From Trichloromonas sp034006665 (GTDB lineage Bacteria; Desulfobacterota; Desulfuromonadia; Desulfuromonadales; Trichloromonadaceae): a stretch of 64,000 bases of DNA. The notes under the pieces are model-generated. The model did no database searches and was not told the DNA's origin. It saw only the letters and a program-made list of their open reading frames with translations. The stretch spans positions 26,778-90,777 of the forward strand of contig NZ_JAVESI010000010.1 in NCBI RefSeq assembly GCF_034006665.1, given 5' to 3'. A program made the translations under genes and the position numbers. Positions 40,860 to 49,687 of this stretch are shown here, piece after piece; within the stretch, counting starts at the first letter, position 1; each line of letters begins with the position of its first letter.

Positions 40860-41519
40860 ATGACCATTCAGCTCAACCAAGATGAAGTGCGGGTACTCGG
40901 CTGTTTCATCGAAAAAGAGATGACCACCCCCGAGTATTATCCCCTGACCCTCAACGCCCTGACCACCGCCTGCAACCAGAAGTCGAACCGCGATCCGGCG
41001 GTCGCTTTCGACGAGACGACCGTGGTTCGTGCCCTCGACCGCCTGCGCCATCTGGGGCTGGCCATGCAGGCCGGCGAAGGGGGACGGGTGCCTCGTTACC
41101 GGCACGCCCTCAGCGTCAAGCTTTATCTCGAACCGGAAGAACTGGCGGTCCTCGCCGAACTGATGCTGCGCGGCCCTCAGACCCTGGGCGAGTTGCGCGC
41201 CCGCGCCGACCGTATGCATCCCCTCAAGAGCCTGGATGAGGTGGAGATCATCCTCAAACACCTCGCCGAGCGCAAAGAGCCGTTGGTTATGCAGTTGCCC
41301 CGCCAGCCCGGACGCAAGGAAAGCCGTTACACCCATCTCTTCGCCGGAGTGCCGGAAATCAGCGAGGAACCGGCGGCCCCGGCGCCGGAAGCGGCGACCT
41401 TGCGGGTGCGGGCGGAGAACGAGCGGCTGGCAGCGCTGGAAGCCGAGGTTGCGGCGCTGCGGGCGGAACTGGAAACCCTCAAGGGGTTGATGGAAGAATT
41501 CAAAGCCCAGTTCGATTAA
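40860..41519 (+). CDS. YceH/DUF480 family protein
   Basis: This 219-residue protein has two winged-helix domains and a C-terminal coiled coil. NQDEVRVLGCFIEKEMTTPE, NALTTACNQKSNRDP and LMLRGPQTLGELRARADRM are the standard YceH wording. Function is not established. GGGAGGT nine bases upstream picks ATG 40860. The coiled coil (RAENERLAALEAEVAALRAE) is of normal length for the family. Confidence 0.93.
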   Translation: MTIQLNQDEVRVLGCFIEKEMTTPEYYPLTLNALTTACNQKSNRDPAVAFDETTVVRALDRLRHLGLAMQAGEGGRVPRYRHALSVKLYLEPEELAVLAELMLRGPQTLGELRARADRMHPLKSLDEVEIILKHLAERKEPLVMQLPRQPGRKESRYTHLFAGVPEISEEPAAPAPEAATLRVRAENERLAALEAEVAALRAELETLKGLMEEFKAQFD

Positions 41520-41605
41520 CCCGGAAGACGGCGTTGAACCCCTCTCCCTGAGGGAGCGGCGAGCGGCCGATCCCCGCGCTCTTTCGCAACCTGCTTTTCC
41601 GCTGG

Positions 41606-41992
41606 ATGGTCTTTGCCCTGCTGATGGGCTTCATGGTCTGGCGCCTGAGTCTCGATCCGACCTCCTGGCGGCACTGGGGGACGGTCTTCTGGTCCATGTG
41701 CGCCCTGACCACCGCCCTCGCCGTGATTGTCGGCCTCATCTACCATCCCCGCAGCTGGTGCGCCTTCTGCCCGGTGGGGACTTCGGCCAATGCCTTGGGC
41801 GGGCACAAGCAGTCCCTGGAGATTTCCTCCGGTTGCCGCGAGTGCGGCAAATGTGAGAAGGTCTGCGCCATGAACCTGGGAATCGCGCGGCACAAACCAG
41901 CCGGCGTGGTCGCCGAGCGCGACTGCCTGCGCTGCTCCGAATGCGTCGCCGTCTGCCCCGCCGCCGCCCTGAAATGGTCCGAGGCGGCTTGA
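41606..41992 (+). CDS. Membrane protein with two 4Fe-4S sites (NapH-like), N-terminus uncertain
   Basis: This protein of at least 128 residues has two hydrophobic helices, then a CAFCPVGTSANALGG membrane-proximal cysteine pair, and two ferredoxin clusters (CRECGKCEKVC, CLRCSECVAVCP). The layout recalls the C-terminal half of NapH/YccM-type electron-transfer proteins. No ribosome site precedes ATG 41606, and coding-like sequence (LFRNLLFRW) extends upstream in frame to a stop at 41549 with no standard start. The true 5' end may have been lost or replaced by the CTCTCCCTGAGGGAG repeat there. Probable electron carrier at the membrane. Confidence 0.7.
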   Translation: MVFALLMGFMVWRLSLDPTSWRHWGTVFWSMCALTTALAVIVGLIYHPRSWCAFCPVGTSANALGGHKQSLEISSGCRECGKCEKVCAMNLGIARHKPAGVVAERDCLRCSECVAVCPAAALKWSEAA

Positions 41993-42014
41993 TATAGAGA
42001 GAATCTCTCGCGAC

Positions 42015-42059
42015 AAAGCGAACGCCCCGCCGGGAAATTCCTGACGGGGCGTTCGCTTT
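42015..42059. terminator. Bidirectional terminator after the Fe-S gene
   Basis: AAAGCGAACGCCCCG pairs perfectly with CGGGGCGTTCGCTTT (15 bp) around a 15-base loop; serves two convergent genes. Confidence 0.88.
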
Positions 42060-42114
42060 ATTCATTCCCTCTCCCTCCGGAAAAAGGGGCCGGCGGGGCG
42101 GGTGAGGGCGGCAT

Positions 42115-42816
42115 TTACTGGTAGTGGATCTTTTTTACCCCGTCGATGCCGGCGATGATCCGGCTCAGTTCCCGGCCGATACGCCCCCGGTGCTGGGTAA
42201 TGATGAAGTGGTAGCGAATGCGCTGGGTGGCGAGATCGAGATCGGATTCAATGTCGGAAATGCACAGCTTGCGTTCGGCGAAAAGCCTTTCCAGAGTGGG
42301 AAAGATGTCCGGCTCGGAATTGGCGGTGATGCGCAGATGCAGGTAGCGGTCCTTCTGGATCAGGGGTTCGAGCTTTTTCAGGACGATCAGGGCGAGCAGC
42401 GAGAGCAGGGTGGCGACGGTACCAGCGATGAAGAGGCCTATGCCGAAGGCCATGCCGATCCCGGCCGCCACCCACAGGCAGGCGGCGGTGGTCAGGCCGC
42501 GCACGGTAAAGCCTTCTTTGATGATGACCCCGGCGCCGAGAAAACCGATGCCGGTGATGATCTGTGCCGCTGCCCGTCCCGGATCGAGGCGCACCACACC
42601 GGTTCCGGGAAGGTCGCCGTACTTGAGAAAAAAGGCTTCGGAGACGATCATCATCAGGCAGGAGCCGAGGGTGACCAGCAGATGGGTGCGCAGCCCGGCG
42701 GGGCGTCCGTGCTTTTCCCGTTCGATGCCGAGCATGGCTCCGGCTAAGGCGGCGAGGAGAAGTTTTACTAAGATCGCCAGTTCGGTGCTGCCGGAGAGGG
42801 TGGCGGCGAAAAACAT
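42115..42816 (-). CDS. MgtC/SapB family membrane protein
   Basis: This 233-residue protein has four to five N-terminal membrane helices with the MgtC signature (MLGIEREKHGRPAGLRTHLL, GIGFLGAGVIIKEG, VRGLTTAACLWVAAGIGMA). A soluble C-terminal ACT-like domain starts at about residue 150. In pathogens MgtC inhibits ATP synthase and aids growth in low magnesium; here the role is unknown. The ribosome site AGGAGGTGT precedes ATG 42816. Confidence 0.93.
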   Translation of the reverse strand: MFFAATLSGSTELAILVKLLLAALAGAMLGIEREKHGRPAGLRTHLLVTLGSCLMMIVSEAFFLKYGDLPGTGVVRLDPGRAAAQIITGIGFLGAGVIIKEGFTVRGLTTAACLWVAAGIGMAFGIGLFIAGTVATLLSLLALIVLKKLEPLIQKDRYLHLRITANSEPDIFPTLERLFAERKLCISDIESDLDLATQRIRYHFIITQHRGRIGRELSRIIAGIDGVKKIHYQ

Positions 42817-43012
42817 GACACCTCCTATGGGGGATGAAAATTTTTCTCATTATCGCCGATTCGCCGGGAAAAGAGAAGCCCGGACCCATTGTCATCCCGA
42901 CGATTAGGGCTTGCGGACGTGCGTGGGCGATTGAGGATTTCCCCCCGGCCGCGCAAATGGTACAATCCCCTACGATTCCATCGCCGCTACGATCCGCGCC
43001 TTGGAGGAGCCT

Positions 43013-43765
43013 ATGACCACCGAGTTGCTCAATCATCCCCTGATCGCCGAACGCTATTTCTTTCCTCGTCCCGAACGCATCGCCGAGCCCTACTGGGTCG
43101 AAGCGGCAGGGGCGCGGCTGGCCTGTTTTTCCCACCGGGCACATCCCGGTGCGAAGACCCTGGTCCATTTCCACGGCAACGGTGAGACCGTTGCCGATTA
43201 CCTCGACGGCTTTGTCGACGGCGTCGATGCCCTGGGTTTGAAGCTTTTTCTCGCGGAATTTCGTGGCTACGGGATGTCCACGGGGAGCCCAAGCCTCGGG
43301 CGCATGCTCGACGATGTCGAGCCGCTGATCCGCGCGGTCGGCTGCCCCGTGGAGGAGATGGTGCTCTTCGGCCGCTCCGTCGGCTCTCTTTTCGCCATCC
43401 ACGGCGCGTCACTCTTTCCCGAAGTGGGCGGATTGATCCTCGAAAGCGCCGTGGCCGACCCGCTGGAGCGGTTGCTGCTGCGCATCGCCCCCTGGGAACT
43501 GGGCTGCACCGCAGAGGAATTGGCCGCGGCCGTTGCCGAGCGTCTTGATCATCGGGGGAAGCTGGCCGCTTATCGGGGACCGCTGCTGGTGATGCATACT
43601 CGCAACGACGAACTTGTCGAACTCAGCCACGGGGAACGCCTCTATCGCTGGGCGGGGGGAAAGAAGCACCTGCATGTCTTTCCCCGGGGCAATCACAACA
43701 ATATTCTGGCCGTGAATGCCCGAGAGTATTTCGGTCTCGTCCAGAATTTCGTCGCGGGGCTGTAA
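43013..43765 (+). CDS. Alpha/beta hydrolase
   Basis: This 250-residue hydrolase has the oxyanion loop VHFHGNGETVADY, the nucleophile elbow FGRSVGS (Ser in GxSxG), an acid in HTRNDELVELSH and the histidine in PRGNHNN, a complete catalytic triad. It resembles the Bem46/YqiA-like group. GGAGGAG just before ATG 43013 decides against TTG 43001. Substrate unknown, probably an ester. The next gene begins 33 bp later. Confidence 0.87.
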   Translation: MTTELLNHPLIAERYFFPRPERIAEPYWVEAAGARLACFSHRAHPGAKTLVHFHGNGETVADYLDGFVDGVDALGLKLFLAEFRGYGMSTGSPSLGRMLDDVEPLIRAVGCPVEEMVLFGRSVGSLFAIHGASLFPEVGGLILESAVADPLERLLLRIAPWELGCTAEELAAAVAERLDHRGKLAAYRGPLLVMHTRNDELVELSHGERLYRWAGGKKHLHVFPRGNHNNILAVNAREYFGLVQNFVAGL

Positions 43766-43798
43766 CGCCCCGTCGTATCTATTAATCGAGGTCCGCTC

Positions 43799-44485
43799 AT
43801 GCGTCCTGTCCTCATCATGTGTCTCACGCTGGTCGCCGTGGCCTTTGCCGGCGGCATCCAGGCCAAGATCTACCGCTATGTCGACGGCAACGGCGTCACC
43901 GTCTTCGTCGACGACGAGACGCGGGTTCCCGAGGAATACCGGAAAGAGACCACCAGCTACCGGAGCCGCCTCGATCACCTCAGCCCTGACGAACGACGTG
44001 CCCTGCGCGAGGAGGAAGAGCGGCTTCAGGCGGAAGAAGCGGCGGCGCATGCCGACCGGCGGGCCGAGGAAGAGCGCCGGGCGCTGCTGCGATCCCTGGA
44101 GACGCCGGTGACGATTCGCGGCAACCAGGTGCTGGTGCCGGTGCAGGTCGCCTTCGCCCGCAACAAGGCCGATGTCCTGCTGCTCCTCGACACCGGGGCG
44201 TCGAGCACGGTCTTTCACCGCGCCGCCGTCGAGCGCTTGCAGGTCGAAAGCGAAAAGACAGGCTTCTCCCAGGTTGCCGGCGGCGGGGTCATCCCCACCG
44301 ACGTGGTGCGTTTCCAGTACATCAAGGTCGGCCCCTTCAAGCTCGACAACGCCCGGGCCATGGTCATCGACCACAAAATGACGGAAGCCCGCTTCGACGG
44401 GCTCCTCGGCATGGATTTTCTGCGCAACCTCGATTATCGTATCGATTACGACCGGCAGGTGATCCGCTGGCAACCGGAGTTGTAA
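43799..44485 (+). CDS. Exported retropepsin-like aspartic protease with DUF4124 domain
   Basis: This is a 228-residue protein. A signal peptide (1-22, LIMCLTLVAVAFAGGIQA) is followed by a DUF4124-type segment (KIYRYVDGNGVTVFVDD) and a highly charged helix (residues 65-98). A single retropepsin-like domain with the catalytic LLLLDTGASSTVFH near residue 128 comes next, then GLLGMDFLRNLDY. One-domain aspartic proteases work as dimers. It acts in the periplasm, perhaps in envelope protein processing; the substrate is unknown. Confidence 0.87.
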   Translation: MRPVLIMCLTLVAVAFAGGIQAKIYRYVDGNGVTVFVDDETRVPEEYRKETTSYRSRLDHLSPDERRALREEEERLQAEEAAAHADRRAEEERRALLRSLETPVTIRGNQVLVPVQVAFARNKADVLLLLDTGASSTVFHRAAVERLQVESEKTGFSQVAGGGVIPTDVVRFQYIKVGPFKLDNARAMVIDHKMTEARFDGLLGMDFLRNLDYRIDYDRQVIRWQPEL

Positions 44486-44514
44486 AACCAGCATTCAGGG
44501 ACATGGGAGGGACT

Positions 44515-45930
44515 GTGAAAAAAATCAGTGTAGCGGTTGTCGTCGTCGTGCTCGCCGTCGTGGCCTGGGCCGGCGCCGCCTATGTCATGGGCGGTGATGT
44601 GGAAGAGCGCTATGCTGCGTTCCTGGCGGAAGCCGGATCCTGGGGGCCGATCTCCATCGAGACGCGGAGTTATGAGCGTGGGGTCCTCTCCTCGACGGCC
44701 GAAACCGTCCTGACGGTTGCCATTCCCCAAGACGACCCGGCGGCGGCGCCGGAAACGCTGGAACTGGCCCTGGGGCAAGTCTTCCGGCATGGGCCGCTTC
44801 CCTTTGGCGGCGGTCCCGCTTTGGCCCGCATCGAAACCCGGCTGGCCGGGGTTTCGGTGAACGGCGGCGCCGCCGGGGAGTTTCTGGAAAAGTTTCCGGA
44901 GCTCAAAGAAGCCGCCCTGAAGACAAGCGTTTCCTTCGGCGGCACGACCACTAGCCGGTTACGGATTCCCCCTTTCGAGCGGCGGATCGACGAGGGCGAA
45001 ATGAAGAGCGAAGGGCTCGCCTTCGAATCCGAATACGCGCCGGAGGCAAAGACTGCAGTTGGAACTCTGGAGCTGCCGGGAATGGAGTTTCGGACCGGGG
45101 AAGGGGTCGTTACCATCGGCGGTATCCGCGGCCGCTTCGATCTCAACGAGGTCCTGCCGCGGCTCTACGTCGGCAAGAATGAGGTGACCTTCGACGGATT
45201 GACCCTCAGCCGGACGAACGCTGCCGACGGGGACATTCGAGAGCTCCGGATCAAAGACCTTGCGATCACCTTGGACAGCGCCTATGAGAACGCTCTGGTC
45301 GGCTTCCGGGAGCTCGTCGAGCTGGCCGAAGTGACCGTCGATGGGGATACGTTCGGCCCTGCCGTCTTCGACCTTGAAATGAAAAACCTGGATGGTCGGG
45401 CGTTGAGCGAGTTCCAAGAGCAGCTTCAGGACATCTATCGGGGGGCGGAGAATTTCAATCCGGACGAGCAACTGGTCCAGCTCGTCCCCCTGTACTTTCA
45501 GCTTTTCAACCGGTTGCTGGAAGGCAAGCCCGAGTTGAGCATTCACCGTCTGCATCTGACTTCACCTCGCGGCAACCTGGGCGGCAACGGGCATCTGCGC
45601 TTCGTCGGCGACGATGGCGCGGGCCTGGGGGATATGGCCGTTCTGCTGCGCCAGATCGAGGCCGGCTTCGATCTGGAAATTCATGAACGGCTGGTTAGGT
45701 CGCTGCTGGGCGAGAATATGAAAAATGCGCTGGACCAGGATGAGGCTTCCGGCCTCTCCGCCGAGGAAGTCGAGCGGCAGCTCGAACAGGCTATCGACAG
45801 TGAAATCGAGGCGCTTCTGGCCCAGAATTTTGTGGTTCGCGAAGGGGATAAGCTCAAGGGAAGCGCCGGCTTCAAAAATGGCGTTCTGACTCTGAACGGT
45901 GAGGCGCTGCCGATTTTTGAAGGGGAGTGA
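44515..45930 (+). CDS. YdgA-like (DUF945) periplasmic protein
   Basis: This protein of about 471 residues begins with a membrane anchor (VAVVVVVLAVVAWAGAAYVM). A long beta-rich region follows, with the DUF945 pattern (ISIETRSYERGVLSSTAETV, FRHGPLPFGGGPALARIET). GTG 44515 has GGGAGG four to five bases upstream; ATG 44503 would add four residues. Family members are anchored in the inner membrane facing the periplasm and resemble AsmA-like proteins; function is not known. Confidence 0.82.
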   Translation: MKKISVAVVVVVLAVVAWAGAAYVMGGDVEERYAAFLAEAGSWGPISIETRSYERGVLSSTAETVLTVAIPQDDPAAAPETLELALGQVFRHGPLPFGGGPALARIETRLAGVSVNGGAAGEFLEKFPELKEAALKTSVSFGGTTTSRLRIPPFERRIDEGEMKSEGLAFESEYAPEAKTAVGTLELPGMEFRTGEGVVTIGGIRGRFDLNEVLPRLYVGKNEVTFDGLTLSRTNAADGDIRELRIKDLAITLDSAYENALVGFRELVELAEVTVDGDTFGPAVFDLEMKNLDGRALSEFQEQLQDIYRGAENFNPDEQLVQLVPLYFQLFNRLLEGKPELSIHRLHLTSPRGNLGGNGHLRFVGDDGAGLGDMAVLLRQIEAGFDLEIHERLVRSLLGENMKNALDQDEASGLSAEEVERQLEQAIDSEIEALLAQNFVVREGDKLKGSAGFKNGVLTLNGEALPIFEGE

Positions 45931-46037
45931 CGACCCCGGGCGAATGTCGGGGGTTGTGGAATTTCACCGGCTTGGCGTCGACGCGGAGGGATAAAGACGT
46001 GGCGCGGCGGCGTTTCCGTTGACAGAGGGCCCGTCGT

Positions 46038-46051
46038 TCTGTATACAGAAT
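46038..46051. promoter_or_regulatory. Perfect palindrome upstream of the decarboxylase gene
   Basis: TTCTGTATACAGAA, 14 bp, 30 bp before the ATG. CTGTATACA occurs again at 59025-59033 before sfrB. A dimeric repressor (GntR-like, by the TGTATACA core) is a possibility. Confidence 0.45.
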
Positions 46052-46080
46052 TGTCCGTTTGTTTGATTTCTTCATGACTT

Positions 46081-47775
46081 ATGTGGTTGTTCCGCGATGA
46101 CGATGCGGATTCGACCCCCTGCCCGGATGCGCTGCTCATGCCTAGATCAAAAGAAGCCGCTCAGGCCAACCTGGAAACTCTCCACCGCATTTTCACCGTT
46201 CCTGAAGCCCCCGATTCCACCCTGGGTGGCCTTGACCGCGAAATCGCTGGCAATGTCGCCGGATTTCTGCAGAAGCATGTGGTCGCCCTAGAACGCAAGC
46301 TCAGCGAGATCGAGCAGGATTTCAGCAGCACCCGGGTGCCCGAAGAGCCGACCTTCGTTTCCGACTACACCGATTTTCTTACCGAGAAGCTCGTCGCCCA
46401 GTCGGTGAATACCGCTTCGCCGGCCTTCATCGGGCACATGACTTCGGCCTTCCCCTACTTCATGCTGCCTCTTTCGCGGATCATGATCGCCCTCAACCAG
46501 AATCTGGTCAAGGTCGAGACCTCCAAGGCCTTCACCCCCATGGAGCGGCAGGTGCTGGCCATGCTCCATCGCTTGGTCTACGACCGGGACGACGACTTCT
46601 ACGGCCGCTGGATGCATGATCCCCGACACGCCCTCGGGGCCTTCTGTTCGGGAGGGACGGTGGCCAACATCACTGCCCTCTGGGCCGCCCGCAACCGCCT
46701 CTGCGCCCCTTCCGGGGAGTTTCGCGGCATCGCCCGGGAAGGGCTGGTCAAGGCCCTGCGCCATCTCGACTGCGCCGGGCTGGCGGTGCTGGTCTCGCGC
46801 CGCGCCCATTATTCCCTGGCCAAGGCGGTCGACCTTCTCGGCATCGGCCGGGACAACCTGGTTACTGTCGAGACCGACGAGAACTGCCGCATCGATCTGC
46901 GCCGGTTGCGGGAAGAGAGCCGCCGACTGCAAGGGGAGGGGATGCGGGTGCTGGCCCTGGTCGGCATTGGCGGCACCACGGAGACCGGCAATGTCGATCC
47001 GCTGGAGGGGATGGCCGATTTCGCCGAAGAGTTGAACTGCCATTTCCACGTTGACTCGGCCTGGGGCGGACCGACCCTCTTTTCGCGGACGTACCGGCCG
47101 TTGCTCAAGGGGATCGAACGGGCCGACTCGGTCACCATCGATGCCCACAAGCAGCTCTATGCGCCGATGGGCGCGGGAATGGTGGTCTTCAAGGATCCCG
47201 AAACCCTCGCGGCCGTCGAGCATCACGCCGCCTACATCATCCGGCGCGGCTCCAAGGACCTCGGCAGCCACACCCTCGAAGGCTCGCGTCCGGGGATGGC
47301 GATGCTGGTTCATGCCGGGCTGTCGATCATCGGCCGCAAGGGCTATGAGCTGCTCATGGACGGCGGCATCGAGCGGGCCCGGCGTTTCGCCGGGATGATC
47401 GAGCGCCATCCCGACTTCGAGTTGATTACCGCGCCGGAACTGAACATCCTCACCTACCGTTACGTCCCGGCCTGGCTTCAGAAAGACCTGGCCCGGGCCG
47501 ACGCCGCAACGGCGCTACGGATCAACACCCGCCTCGACCGCATCATCGAAGCCATCCAGAAACGCCAGCGGGCCGCCGGTAATTCCTTTGTTTCCCGTAC
47601 CCGGCTAGCCCTGCCCCGCTATCGGAGTGAGCCGATCATCGTCTTCCGCTCGGTGCTGGCCAACCCCCTGACCACCGACGAAATCCTCGCCAAAGTCCTT
47701 GATGAACAGGTCGCCATTGCCGCCCAGCCTGATCTTGCGGCCGAGTTCGCCGAAATCATGGCCAGTCTCGCATAG
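46081..47775 (+). CDS. panP: Pyridoxal-dependent decarboxylase, probable aspartate 1-decarboxylase (PanP type)
   Basis: This 564-residue group II PLP enzyme has the pattern FCSGGTVANITALWAARNRL, HVDSAWGGPTLFSR and the PLP lysine in TIDAHKQLYAPMG. It matches best the PanP branch, known to replace PanD in making beta-alanine for coenzyme A in some proteobacteria, rather than ordinary glutamate decarboxylase. No panB or panC is nearby, so the substrate remains inference. The ATG lacks a good ribosome site; a start at 46138 is possible. A 14-bp palindrome just upstream suggests regulation. Confidence 0.8.
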   Translation: MWLFRDDDADSTPCPDALLMPRSKEAAQANLETLHRIFTVPEAPDSTLGGLDREIAGNVAGFLQKHVVALERKLSEIEQDFSSTRVPEEPTFVSDYTDFLTEKLVAQSVNTASPAFIGHMTSAFPYFMLPLSRIMIALNQNLVKVETSKAFTPMERQVLAMLHRLVYDRDDDFYGRWMHDPRHALGAFCSGGTVANITALWAARNRLCAPSGEFRGIAREGLVKALRHLDCAGLAVLVSRRAHYSLAKAVDLLGIGRDNLVTVETDENCRIDLRRLREESRRLQGEGMRVLALVGIGGTTETGNVDPLEGMADFAEELNCHFHVDSAWGGPTLFSRTYRPLLKGIERADSVTIDAHKQLYAPMGAGMVVFKDPETLAAVEHHAAYIIRRGSKDLGSHTLEGSRPGMAMLVHAGLSIIGRKGYELLMDGGIERARRFAGMIERHPDFELITAPELNILTYRYVPAWLQKDLARADAATALRINTRLDRIIEAIQKRQRAAGNSFVSRTRLALPRYRSEPIIVFRSVLANPLTTDEILAKVLDEQVAIAAQPDLAAEFAEIMASLA

Positions 47776-47810
47776 GAGGAACTCTCCAGATTCGCGGCTG
47801 GAGGTAAATT

Positions 47811-47840
47811 CACCGCGAGGGTTCATGAACCCTCGCGGTG
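47811..47840. other. 30-bp perfect palindrome
   Basis: CACCGCGAGGGTTCA is followed directly by its exact complement. It lies between the decarboxylase and HDOD genes. No T run follows, so it is either a weak terminator or a protein-binding site. Confidence 0.7.
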
Positions 47841-47924
47841 CACGATTGCGTCCTCGCGGGTGAGCAGGTATAAAGAATAGAATATTCAAAAATTGAAGGA
47901 TTCTTTTGCCTCGGGGTTGCCGCG

Positions 47925-48896
47925 ATGACTGAGCTTTGCCTGGAAACCGTTCTCCAAGCCGAAATCCTGCCCAGCCTGCCGGCCGTGGCGGTCAAGGTTC
48001 TATCCCTCGATCCGGAACTGGCCGCCGACGACCTGGCACGGGTCATCGCCCTGGACGCGGCGCTTTCGGCACGAATTCTGAAAACGGCCAATTCCCCCCT
48101 GTACGCGCCGGTATTGCCGGTCGGTAATATCAAGCGGGCGATCATTCGCATCGGCAACCGTCAGGTCCGCACCCTCTCCCTCGCCTTTTCCCTTGTCCCC
48201 CTGGAAAATGCCCGACTCGATTTCACACCGTTCTGGCGGCACTCCCTGACCACGGCCGTTGCTGCCCGGCGGCTGCTCAGGCGCATAAATCCGCAGATGG
48301 TGGAGGAGGGCTTTACGGCCGGACTGCTTGCCGATATCGGTGCGATTCTTTTAGCCGGAGCCCAGGCGGATCGCTATGTCGAGGTACTCAAGCGGCGCGG
48401 GACTACGGGGGAAGGTCTCGACGCGGCCGAACGGGCGGTTTTCGGCTTCGATCATACCGCCCTGGGCCTGGCGGCGGCCCGCTGCTGGCGCTTTCCCGAA
48501 GGTTTGCTGGCGGTCATCGAGCACCATCGGGATCCCCGCGGCTGGATGGGGGCGGGTGAGGTTTCTTTGCTGGTCAGGGCCGTTCATCTGGCCGGAGTGC
48601 TCGCCGATTTTTTTCAAGGCGATTGCCCCGAATGTTGCCGGGAGGGATTTATCGCCGTGGCTGGCGCAATCCCGGCGTTGCAGGGGCTCGATTTCGACGG
48701 ATTTGCCCATGAGGTCGAGGAGGAAACCCGGGAGATTTCCGAGTGGATGGGGATTCATCTGCCGCCGGGGCGATCCCTCGCCGAACTGCTGGAGGAGGCC
48801 AACAGAAGGCTGGTCGCCATCAGCAGCGAGTGCGAAGAGGTGATCGAGTGGATCTACCGGACCCAGGTCGACCTGATCCGTCGGCCCGAGCCCTGA
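47925..48896 (+). CDS. HDOD-domain protein
   Basis: This 323-residue protein carries an HDOD domain over residues 10-210: LPSLPAVAVKVLSLDPELAA, the ANSPLYAPV segment, HSLTTAVAARRLL, GLLADIGAILLA and VIEHHRDPRG. HDOD proteins are catalytically dead HD relatives that act in signalling, often beside c-di-GMP or chemotaxis proteins. The C-terminal 100 residues are helical with no named domain. It is a lone protein here; partner unknown. Confidence 0.9.
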   Translation: MTELCLETVLQAEILPSLPAVAVKVLSLDPELAADDLARVIALDAALSARILKTANSPLYAPVLPVGNIKRAIIRIGNRQVRTLSLAFSLVPLENARLDFTPFWRHSLTTAVAARRLLRRINPQMVEEGFTAGLLADIGAILLAGAQADRYVEVLKRRGTTGEGLDAAERAVFGFDHTALGLAAARCWRFPEGLLAVIEHHRDPRGWMGAGEVSLLVRAVHLAGVLADFFQGDCPECCREGFIAVAGAIPALQGLDFDGFAHEVEEETREISEWMGIHLPPGRSLAELLEEANRRLVAISSECEEVIEWIYRTQVDLIRRPEP

Positions 48897-48990
48897 TCGG
48901 ATCGTCCCCGCGGAATTCGGCCGGGGGCCGGTCGCCGGCAGGCTGCCTGAGCCTTTGTTGCAAAGAAAAGGAGGAAGGGAGGAGGTTTTC

Positions 48991-49455
48991 ATGAATGGGT
49001 CGAGACCATTGCGGGAAGCGATCCGGGCCGCATTACGGACCGAAAAGGAAGCCATGGATTTTTACCGGGCTGCAGCCCAGCGCCTGAGCGATCCCGAAGC
49101 GGCGGCCCTTTTTTCCCGTCTGGCCCGGGAAGAGCGTCAGCATGCCTATTCCTTCTACACCCTTGACCGCCGGCATGGCGATCTTCCTCCTTTCGAGGAT
49201 CTGCTCGCCACTCCTCCCGACACCACCAGCTCTTGGTGGCGGGCGCTCCAGTCCCTGGCGGCGGAAAATTTCACGGCTCAAGCGGCCCTGCGCCTGGCCA
49301 TTGCCGAGGAGCGGCGCCTGGAAACGGAGCTGCGTACGGCGGCTGCGGGCATCGACGACCTGCGGGCCCGCTCCATCTACCTGGCCAATGCCGCCTCCAC
49401 CCAGTGCCACTGGCGCAGTCTGGAGGCGCTTTATGCCGAACGTTACGGAGCCTGA
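48991..49455 (+). CDS. Ferritin-like/rubrerythrin-type protein
   Basis: This 154-residue helical protein has RTEKEAMDFYRAAAQRL and LAREERQHAYSFYTLDRR, the ExxH-containing first half of a ferritin-like di-iron bundle. The second half has AIAEERRLETELRTAA, but the last helix lacks an obvious ExxH, so the iron site may be incomplete. A strong GGAGG before ATG 48991 sets the start. It may handle iron or peroxide. The next small gene starts four bases after its stop. Confidence 0.78.
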   Translation: MNGSRPLREAIRAALRTEKEAMDFYRAAAQRLSDPEAAALFSRLAREERQHAYSFYTLDRRHGDLPPFEDLLATPPDTTSSWWRALQSLAAENFTAQAALRLAIAEERRLETELRTAAAGIDDLRARSIYLANAASTQCHWRSLEALYAERYGA

Positions 49456-49459
49456 ACCC

Positions 49460-49636
49460 ATGTTGAAATACCTTCTGATTCTTCTCGCTCTGCTTTTGGC
49501 GCTGGCCATCTGGTATCGTGCCGCTGTCGCCTCGGCATGGGTCGTTTTCTTCGCCGAAGGATGCGGCCGGCAATGTGTTGCCGCTCCCCCTGACTGCCGC
49601 CACGCAGTTGACAACCTCGCCATCCTGCACGTATGA
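49460..49636 (+). CDS. Small membrane protein, hypothetical
   Basis: This 58-residue frame begins four bases after the ferritin-like gene. It has an N-terminal membrane helix (LLILLALLLALAIWYRAA) and a short tail with three cysteines (EGCGRQCVAAPPDC). It has no clear ribosome site of its own, so it would depend on coupling. Size and position make it plausible; there is no recognised family. Confidence 0.45.
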   Translation: MLKYLLILLALLLALAIWYRAAVASAWVVFFAEGCGRQCVAAPPDCRHAVDNLAILHV

Positions 49637-49687
49637 TTCCAATCCGTGATTTTTCTTTAACGCAGTATTTTCTTACGAGATCAAGCC

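Noticed and set aside
42834..43016. 60-codon frame between mgtC and the hydrolase gene
   Set aside because: It has no ribosome site and its C-terminal part overlaps the hydrolase start region in another frame; composition is not protein-like.
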